Shown here piece after piece: positions 13,200-19,500 of a stretch of DNA of 24,977 bases. Every line of letters starts with the position of its first letter. The stretch's first letter is position 1. A program made the position numbers and the translations under genes. The notes under the pieces were generated by a model. It made no database searches. It saw nothing but the letters and a program-made list of their open reading frames with translations, and was not told the origin of the DNA. The stretch is from a virus, in the IMG/VR virus record IMGVR_UViG_3300042691_021174, positions 1 through 24,977 of that record, one strand, 5' to 3'.

Positions 13200-14146
13200 A
13201 GCGCGAGCGGATCGAGCAGGCCGAGGAAGGCCCGCCCGATATCGCGGCGCTCGTCTCGCTCTACGAGGACGAACACATCAGGGAGCGCGCCGTGGACGTG
13301 GAGCGCGCCCTGATGTGCGGCCAGCCCATCAAGGCGTTTTTCGGGCCGATGCTGCCCACGGACATTACGGACGCCATCCTTCTCAAGTATCGCCGCAGCC
13401 GCGCCGGTCGCTCCGACGCGACGATCCGCCGCGAGCTTGAGCATCTTCGCGCGGCGCTCAACCACGCCGTCCGGAACCGGCGCCTCCGCCTGGGCGACGT
13501 GCCGCACATCGCGCTTCCTCCGAAGGTGGAGCCCCGCAACCGCGTGCTGACGCCGGACGAAATGCGCGCGATCCTCACAACCTACGTTGAGGAGGACCGC
13601 CACGACATGATCCGCCAGGGGCGGAAGGCGGACGACGACACGCCGCTGCGCCTGTCGCGGGTCCACCGCTTCGCCGCGCTTGCCCTCCATGCGCCAGCCC
13701 GGCGCCGCGCCATCGAGACGCTGACGTGGTTTCAGGTGGACCTCGAAAAGCGCCTCATCGACTACCGGATGCCGGGGCGGCAGCGGACCAAGAAGCGGCG
13801 CGTGGCGGTCCCTATCTCGTCCGCGCTCTGGCCGATCATCGTCCGCGCCCACGCGGAGCGGAAAAGCGAATACGTCCTGGACAACCCGGGCTCGATCAAA
13901 AAGACCTTCGCGACGCTCATGCGGCAGTCCGGCGTGAAGGGTGTCACGCCGCACGTTCTGCGGCACACCTACATCACCAACGCGATCGCCAACGGCGTCC
14001 CGCCCGCGCTCGTCGCGGAGATTGTCGGGGACACCATCGAGACGATCATGCGGAACTACAAGCACCTGATGCCGCACCATCTGCGGGACGCGGTTGAGGG
14101 GGCTTGGGGGCCGGCGCAACAGCCTGCGTTACGCGCCGATCGGTGA
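13043..14146 (+). CDS. int: Tyrosine site-specific integrase
   Basis: The 367-aa protein has an N-terminal arm-binding-like piece (WEITWTENGRSRRRSTG), a core-binding helical domain (about 65-150) and a C-terminal catalytic domain. Visible catalytic elements are the arginine region LHAPARRRAIETLTW (R220-R222), a lysine hairpin TKKRRVAVPI (250-258), HVLRH (304-308, with R307) and the nucleophile Y339 in IMRNYKHL. All appear intact. AGGAG lies just upstream of the ATG. The gene ends 82 bases before a tRNA-Pro half-gene that serves as the attachment core, the standard int-attP arrangement. It should integrate the phage into a host tRNA-Pro(CGG) gene. Confidence 0.92.
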   Translation: MPRENRGTRLADRPNSDGYWEITWTENGRSRRRSTGTRSRRSAEKFLAAFIIERERIEQAEEGPPDIAALVSLYEDEHIRERAVDVERALMCGQPIKAFFGPMLPTDITDAILLKYRRSRAGRSDATIRRELEHLRAALNHAVRNRRLRLGDVPHIALPPKVEPRNRVLTPDEMRAILTTYVEEDRHDMIRQGRKADDDTPLRLSRVHRFAALALHAPARRRAIETLTWFQVDLEKRLIDYRMPGRQRTKKRRVAVPISSALWPIIVRAHAERKSEYVLDNPGSIKKTFATLMRQSGVKGVTPHVLRHTYITNAIANGVPPALVAEIVGDTIETIMRNYKHLMPHHLRDAVEGAWGPAQQPALRADR

Positions 14147-14194
14147 CGATTTACGCCGGACAACGCCCAACAATGCGGAGCTAACCCGCTGAGA

Positions 14195-14214
14195 ATATGC
14201 ATCCGGAGGCATAT
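14195..14214. repeat. Small inverted repeat beside attP core
   Basis: ATATGC and GCATAT flank eight bases just upstream of the core. It could form a hairpin after int, or be a protein site used in excision. No T-run follows. Confidence 0.35.
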
Positions 14215-14227
14215 CGGCATTCCGGAC

Positions 14228-14276
14228 GCCTGTGTTCGGGACGCAGGGGCCGGAGGTTCAAATCCTCTCACTCCGA
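14228..14276 (+). other. attP core: 3' half of tRNA-Pro(CGG)
   Basis: This segment folds as the 3' half of a tRNA. An anticodon arm has stem 14230-14234 with 14242-14246 and the 7-base loop TTCGGGA, giving anticodon CGG at 14237-14239. A variable region follows, then a T-arm (GGAGG, TTCAAAT, CCTCT at 14252-14268) and an acceptor strand ending CACTCCGA. This is the pattern of bacterial tRNA-Pro. The 5' half (acceptor 5' strand and D-arm) is not present upstream and no adjacent CCA is encoded, so it is not a working tRNA gene. It is most simply the segment of identity that lets recombination restore the host tRNA. Confidence 0.85.
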
Positions 14277-14291
14277 TACGCCAAGGCAAGC

Positions 14292-14329
14292 AAAAACCCC
14301 TGGAAAGCCAACGCTTTCCAGGGGTTTTT
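14292..14329. terminator. Strong bidirectional intrinsic terminator
   Basis: A perfect 17-bp stem (14292-14308 with 14313-14329) closes on a CAAC loop. It has five As at one end and five Ts at the other, so it terminates transcription from either strand. It separates the plus-strand integrase transcript and attP from the convergent minus-strand operon ending at 14391. Confidence 0.9.
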
Positions 14330-14373
14330 CGTTGAACCGGACCAATCCGGAGAAAGGCGAACGAAGCGCGAAA

Positions 14374-14396
14374 CCGGCGTTATCCCGGCGTTACGC
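14374..14396. repeat. Tandem CCGGCGTTA, possible integrase arm sites
   Basis: CCGGCGTTA occurs twice with an 11-base period (14374-14382 and 14385-14393), one helical turn apart. GCGTTACGC at 14388-14396 is repeated exactly at 14126-14134 on the other side of the core, and a near-inverted copy (TTTACGCCGG) lies at 14150-14159. The layout around attP suggests arm-type binding sites; this is inference. Confidence 0.35.
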
Positions 14397-14732
14397 CCCC
14401 GCCCGCTGGGCCTCCAACTCGTCCAGCAGGCGGTCCACCGTCTGCCAGATCGGCTCCCCCGGAAGGCGCTCCCGGTTGATCCTCTCGGCGGTCATGCGGC
14501 GGACGTTGAGCGTGGCGTGGTTCGTGGCGGCGGCCCGCCGGCCGCGCATGGCGGCCATGGCAAGCTCCACGTCCCGAAGCTCGACCTTCATCCGCTCCGC
14601 GATGGCGGCGGGGCCGAGGTCTTTTCGGCGGAGGCGCCGCACGCGGCGCACCTGTCGGATGGTGAGGTCGCAGTCCGGACGCCAGCGGCGCCCGACTGCG
14701 TTCTCCTCCGGGCGGGGATCGGGGCCGATCAT
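14391..14732 (-). CDS. 113-aa basic HTH-like protein, unknown
   Basis: From ATG at 14732 (overlapping the previous stop as ATGA) the product is very basic. It contains DLTIRQVRRVRRLRRKDLGP, then AAIAERMKVELRDVELAMAAM, which resembles a helix-turn-helix of the homeodomain/resolvase type. A helical tail ends the protein. It may bind DNA. It is the last gene of the operon before the terminator. I do not recognise a family; small regulator is the likeliest reading. Confidence 0.6.
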   Translation of the reverse strand: MIGPDPRPEENAVGRRWRPDCDLTIRQVRRVRRLRRKDLGPAAIAERMKVELRDVELAMAAMRGRRAAATNHATLNVRRMTAERINRERLPGEPIWQTVDRLLDELEAQRAGA

Positions 14733-16060
14733 GCGACACCCCGCCGCGCCTGGGTCACGCCGCGCCCGGGCGCCGCGAACCGCTCGTTGTAGTAGCCCTT
14801 GACGAAATACCGGACGACTTGCGCCTCGCACCCGACGATCGCGCCCGTGGCCGGGTCTTGTTCCAGCTTGATCGTTGGGATGCCGCCGACATGCGCCTCA
14901 AGGCGGCGCTTCCGCATGAACAAGCTCTGGTCCTGCGTGCATCCGGTCTGCATCGCAAACACGTTTCGGATGTTCATGGGGCCGTGCAGCTTGTGGTAGT
15001 GCCCGTAGAGCGCGACGCCCGGCTTCTCGCCGCCGTCCAGGCTCTCGATCACCTTCTGGATGGAGTAGGAAAGCGCATAGGCGCTGCCGCCGCCGGGATG
15101 CACCACCGCCAGCACGGCGCGCTTGCCGGTGTTGGCGTTTTCCAGGATGACGTGCGCCTCCTGGTAGCCGAGGTTCACCCAATCCCAGCGATCGGCGGCG
15201 CGCATGTCCTGCTCGGCGCGGACGCCAATATCAATGCCCTCGCGCTGGGCATACCACCCTTCGTGATCGTCGCCGGTTACGGCGTAGGTCGTGATCCCTT
15301 CGCGCTTCGGGTAGTTCCGGACGAGATAGGCAAGCTGCGCGTCCATGCCGTGAACGTGCAACTCATGCCGGTTGAAGCGCGCCTCGCCGTCGATCCAGTT
15401 GCCGGTGTTCATGACGTGCTGCACACCGGCATCGTGCATCCGGTCGTAGAGGTCGTTGAGCGCGTCCAGCCGCTCGTAGCGGGAGCCCAGGTGGTTGTCC
15501 CCCACCGCCCCGAACAGAAAGCGGTTGTTGGCGTCCGACCGAAGGATGATGTGCCCGTCCTCCATGGAGAAAGCGGGCTTGAGGTCCATGGCGAGCGCGA
15601 CGTGACCGCGCCGCTTGTCGAGAATGATGTTGTAGCCCTTGGCTTGCAGGGCTTTGGCGGTCGCGACCACATCGCGGTCAGTGATCGCCAGCATCCCGGC
15701 GAGCGACGGGATATGGATGCCCTTGCGCTCCTTCCGGAGCGCCGCAAGCACCCGCTCGTCCAGCGTGCCGGCGGGCGGACGCTTCTCGCTGGGGGTGTTG
15801 TTCCTGTCCCCGGATCGCTGCGCCTTCTCGATCCCCTCGATGCTGCGGCCGGTCCAGCGGAGCGCCTGCCCGAGAAAGCTATGCCGCGATCCCGTGGGGA
15901 TTTTCAGCCGGTCGGCCGCCATGCGGTATGCCGTGGGCTCGCGCTTGTTCTCGCGCTGACGCTCATCGAGCAAATAGCCGTCGCGGACGGCGCGTTCGAT
16001 TTCGTCCAGATACTTGTTCGCGAGCTTAAGTTGTTCCTTCGTGGGGGCTCGCGTCGCCAT
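14729..16060 (-). CDS. Calcineurin-like metallophosphoesterase with N-terminal HTH region
   Basis: The 443-aa protein has the full set of metallophosphoesterase motifs: VGDNH (186-190), GNWID (220-224, in place of GDxxD), GDDHE (263-267, in place of GNHE), VVHPGGG (H321) and GHYHK (353-357). These ligate a two-metal centre that hydrolyses phosphate esters. The first 160 residues are helical, with an AGMLAITDRDVVATAKALQA block like a winged helix, which suggests it targets nucleic acid. It could be a nuclease or nucleotidase acting on DNA or RNA. It lies between virion genes and attP, coupled to both neighbours by overlaps (TAATG upstream, ATGA downstream). The substrate is unknown. Confidence 0.8.
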   Translation of the reverse strand: MATRAPTKEQLKLANKYLDEIERAVRDGYLLDERQRENKREPTAYRMAADRLKIPTGSRHSFLGQALRWTGRSIEGIEKAQRSGDRNNTPSEKRPPAGTLDERVLAALRKERKGIHIPSLAGMLAITDRDVVATAKALQAKGYNIILDKRRGHVALAMDLKPAFSMEDGHIILRSDANNRFLFGAVGDNHLGSRYERLDALNDLYDRMHDAGVQHVMNTGNWIDGEARFNRHELHVHGMDAQLAYLVRNYPKREGITTYAVTGDDHEGWYAQREGIDIGVRAEQDMRAADRWDWVNLGYQEAHVILENANTGKRAVLAVVHPGGGSAYALSYSIQKVIESLDGGEKPGVALYGHYHKLHGPMNIRNVFAMQTGCTQDQSLFMRKRRLEAHVGGIPTIKLEQDPATGAIVGCEAQVVRYFVKGYYNERFAAPGRGVTQARRGVA

Positions 16061-16440
16061 TAGTCCGGCTCCCCGCCGACGCCGTAGAACAGGAGCCCTT
16101 GGGCTTCCTTCACCGCGCGCTCATGTGCGCCCTCCGCCTCGCGAAGCTCGCCCCAAATGGCGGCGTAGCCGGTGGCGTCCAGGCCGTGATCCGCGATGTG
16201 CTGCCCGTGGTGCGAGCGCGCGAACTTGAGGAGGACCATCATGGCGCACACGTCCGCCGCCGTGATGCCGGCGCTCATGCCCCGGGGGCGCTGCCGGAGG
16301 TAAGCCTCCCACAGCGATGCAATCGCCAGGAAGCTCCGCTCCTTGTCCCCGTGCGTGACGTTCCGCGCGCCGTCCACGATCGAGGCGGCCTCGCGCAAGA
16401 TCGCGCCCGCCCTGGTGTTCGCCGGTTCGATATCTGCCAT
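16060..16440 (-). CDS. DUF6378-like phage protein
   Basis: From ATG at 16440 the product has 126 aa. Its pattern is A-x-x-I-V-x-G-x-R-x-x-x-HGDKERSF, later GITAADVCAMMVLLKFAR and then HHGQHIADHGLDATGYAAIW. This matches the DUF6378 family found in many phages, whose function is unknown. Conserved H, D and R residues are present. I rejected a longer TTG start at 16521, because that upstream sequence carries a promoter-like and palindromic region. A CCACCACGGGA leader lies ten bases before the ATG. It is first in a three-gene unit with the phosphoesterase and the HTH-like protein. Confidence 0.75.
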   Translation of the reverse strand: MADIEPANTRAGAILREAASIVDGARNVTHGDKERSFLAIASLWEAYLRQRPRGMSAGITAADVCAMMVLLKFARSHHGQHIADHGLDATGYAAIWGELREAEGAHERAVKEAQGLLFYGVGGEPD

Positions 16441-16492
16441 TGGTGGGTTCCCGTGGTGGTGGAATGTTGGCCTGTCTCCGCCAACGCGACAG

Positions 16493-16521
16493 AGTATGAC
16501 CAACAACACCCAACACGGCAA
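16493..16521 (-). promoter_or_regulatory. Candidate promoter upstream of DUF6378-like operon
   Basis: On the minus strand TTGCCG (16516-16521) and CATACT (16493-16498) are separated by exactly 17 bases, each matching the sigma-70 consensus at four of six positions. Just downstream, near the expected start site, GTTGGC/GCCAAC (16466-16471 and 16480-16485) form an inverted repeat. TGTC/GACA half-sites also lie here (16473-16476 and 16488-16491), not in the spacing of the main operator. This could make the three-gene unit separately regulated from the virion genes. Confidence 0.45.
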
Positions 16522-16530
16522 CCTATATCA

Positions 16531-19500
16531 TTAGCGACGCTGGCGCTGCTCCGGGCCTGCCACGCCGTCAATAAAGGCGCCGCGCACCCCGCCATGGCCG
16601 GCCGCTTGCGTCAGGATCGCCGCAAGCGGGATCGGCAGGAAGGTGAGCCCCCAGTTGGCGGCGGGCTCGATGCCGGCATCCCACACCGCACGCGCGACGC
16701 GCCGCTCAGAGGCGTTCGTGTTGGGGCTATTCCGCCCCACGACGCTATCAAGGCCGGTCTGCGCGGCGCCCAGCAACAGGCCGGCGGACGGGCCGGCGAG
16801 GCTCGTTGCAAGGTCGCGCCCATAACGGACGCCCGTGACAAGGTTGAACGCTGGGTCGAACGCGCCAAGCAGGCCGGAACGCGACAGGACCAACAGGGCT
16901 TGATCGGTGCCAACCGGCTCGTCCGTAATCGGGGACCGGAAGATTGGATCGCGCGCAGCCTGCTCGCGTCGCTTGCGCTTGCTGTCTTCGCTGTCCAGAA
17001 GCTCGGAGCGCAGATAGGACACCACGATCTGCGCCGGCAGCATCGCAGCAGCAGCCATGGTCAGGTAGCTGCCCGCCATGATCGCCGCGTCCATGCGCGT
17101 CAGGTCAGGGCTCTTGGCGAGATTAAACGGCCGCGCCAGGACGTTCTTGTGGAAGGCCCAGGCAAAGTTGGACAACTGGAACGCCACGGCACCCACCGGA
17201 TGCGACGCCCAGCGCGGGCGGGTCGAGGCGTTCGGGCTCATGATGCTCTGCCACACGAACCGCTGCACCGCCCGGCGGAAAAGCTCCGCCTGCGCCTTCG
17301 GCGCCAGATGCAGCGCCGCAGCCGTCATGCCGTTGCCCGCCGATCCGCGCATCCACTGTGCGAACGCGGCCTGCTGCGCCTTCGGGATGCCAAGCTCCGC
17401 AAGCAGCACACCGGCCATGCGCTCATGGCGCGTGCCCGTCTTGCCCAGGTCGCTCGCAAGCCGGCGAAGGAAAACCTCAGCCCCGGAGACGGCAGCAACG
17501 CGCGTGCCGCGCGTCCACTGTTCCAGCCCCGTCCGGCGAAAATACACGTCGAGGACGTGGCTCTGGAAGCTGGACGTGGCATCACCGCCGGTCCACCGCG
17601 CGGCGTTGAGTGAGCCCGCATAAGCGGACGCGATCACGCCGATATCCTCCGCAAGCTCACGCAGGCGCCCGGCTTCGCCCTTGCCCTTGTGCCCGCGCAC
17701 AAGGTCATCAACCGTCCGATAGAGGCTTTCCCCGATCTTCAAGAGGTTGCCCTGTCGCACGGCGGGCATGAAGGCTTCCGCGAGCGAGGCGATGGTTGCC
17801 TTTTCCAGCATCCCCAGCGTCGTCCACATGCGGATATTCGCGGACGCGCGGACGTAGCTCCGGTTGGTGCCGGCGTATTTGGCGCCCGTGACGCTCCCGA
17901 CATAGCTCCGCACATCGTCAATGCGCGCGTCGGCGCCATCGGCGCGAAGCGCCTTCACAAGCGCATCCCAGTTGGTTTGCACCACCTTGCCGCCGGGCTG
18001 CACCTTCTGCCCGACCGCGCGAGCAAACTCCGCCCGGCGCGCGGCGGCCGTGATGTAGGTCGTCAGGACGTGCAGCGGGTCTTGATGCAGATAGTCGCGA
18101 AGGATGTTGTCCGCTTCCTTCGGCAGCGTGCGCCCGTTCACATGATCCGCCTGGATGCCGGACATGGGCGGCGACAGAACATCATCGTGCTTGCCGCCGG
18201 CCAGAATGTTGTTGAGCCACGCTTGCGCGGCTTCCTTCGGGTTCGGTTCGCCGGCCAGCCTGTAAGCCTTCTCGGCGTCGCGCAGGAACCCGGCCGAGTT
18301 ATCCCACACGGCATTGTCGTTGATGACGCGCGGCCAATACCCGTTCTTGATCTGGCCCATTTCGACGCCGGCCTGCCGCTGGTAGTCGTGAAGCTCGCGA
18401 AGGAGCTTCGTGAGGGCGAGGGCGGCGTCGCCCATTTTCGTCCCGGCGCGGATGCTGCCCGGGTTCTGCACCATGCGGGCAAGCTGCGCGAGTGCGGCCT
18501 TGTCGCGGAGAATGTCGTCCCCCAGCGCCTTGCCCAACGCCTGCATGTGGCGGTTCGTGTTGGTATTCACCAACTCGTCGTAGGCGTCGCCAGCGCCGCG
18601 AGCGTCGCCCGCTCGCGCGTGCCACTTGTCGAGGAACGTCCGCATTGCCTCGCGCGAGGCGGGCGGGAGCGTGTCCGCCATGGCGCGCATCCGCGCGTCG
18701 TCCGCATAGAGGGCCGCGCGCATGAAAGAGCCGATCGCGCGAAGCGGACGGCGGATGATCTTTGGCGACCGCTGCGGCTGCGCCGGATCGCGCGGGACGC
18801 GCGCCTCGCGGCTGGGATTGTCCATCGAGCCCTTGAGCGCGCTCGTTGCTTGATCCCATGCGTCCGTGAAGGACTTGGTGACGTAGCGCGCCGCCGGCCC
18901 CAGGACGAGGCGCCACACGGCGGGATCGAAGATGCCGCCGGAGTAGAGCTTGCCGCCCAGCCCCCGATCGCCAGTCTCGCGCATAATGTCCATCTGATCC
19001 CGCGCGCTCACGTCAAAGAGCGGCGTATCGGCATCCCCTAGCGCACGCTGCGGCACGTCGCCGTTGTTGCGCGCCTCGGCGCGGGCCTGCACCGCCTGCT
19101 TCGTGCTGGCTTCCATGCCGGGCATGACGTTCTGCCCGTCATCCTCGACGGTCTTGCGGAGCGGGTCGCGCCCGCGCGCTACTTCTCCACCCTGTTCGCC
19201 GGGGCCGCGTCCTCCTTCGGTTTCGGCGCGGCTCCCTTCTGGCTGTTGCGGAGCATCTTCTGTCGCTCGCCCAGGTCCAGCACCCGTTCGATCTTCTCCC
19301 GGAGCGCCACGCTCAGGTTCGGGTCGCGCAGCAACCTCCGGAGTTCCGCCGCGCTGCGCTCCCCCTTCTGCATCAGCGACAGCGCCTCGCCACTCTGCCT
19401 CTGCATCTTCCAGGCTCCTTGCCCCGTAGGCGTCCAGGTAATCGTCCAGGGTCCGGAGAATGTCCGGCTCCCAGGCGTCGCCCCGGGCTTCCATTTCATC

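Noticed and set aside
14228-14276. Functional tRNA-Pro gene
   Set aside because: The 5' half, including the D-arm, is missing upstream; only the 3' half is present.
14819-16063. 414-codon plus-strand open frame
   Set aside because: Antisense to the metallophosphoesterase, whose metal motifs are intact.
16441-16521. Extended N-terminus of the DUF6378-like protein from a TTG at 16521
   Set aside because: The extra residues are unlike the family and overlap a promoter-like site; ATG 16440 has the shared leader.
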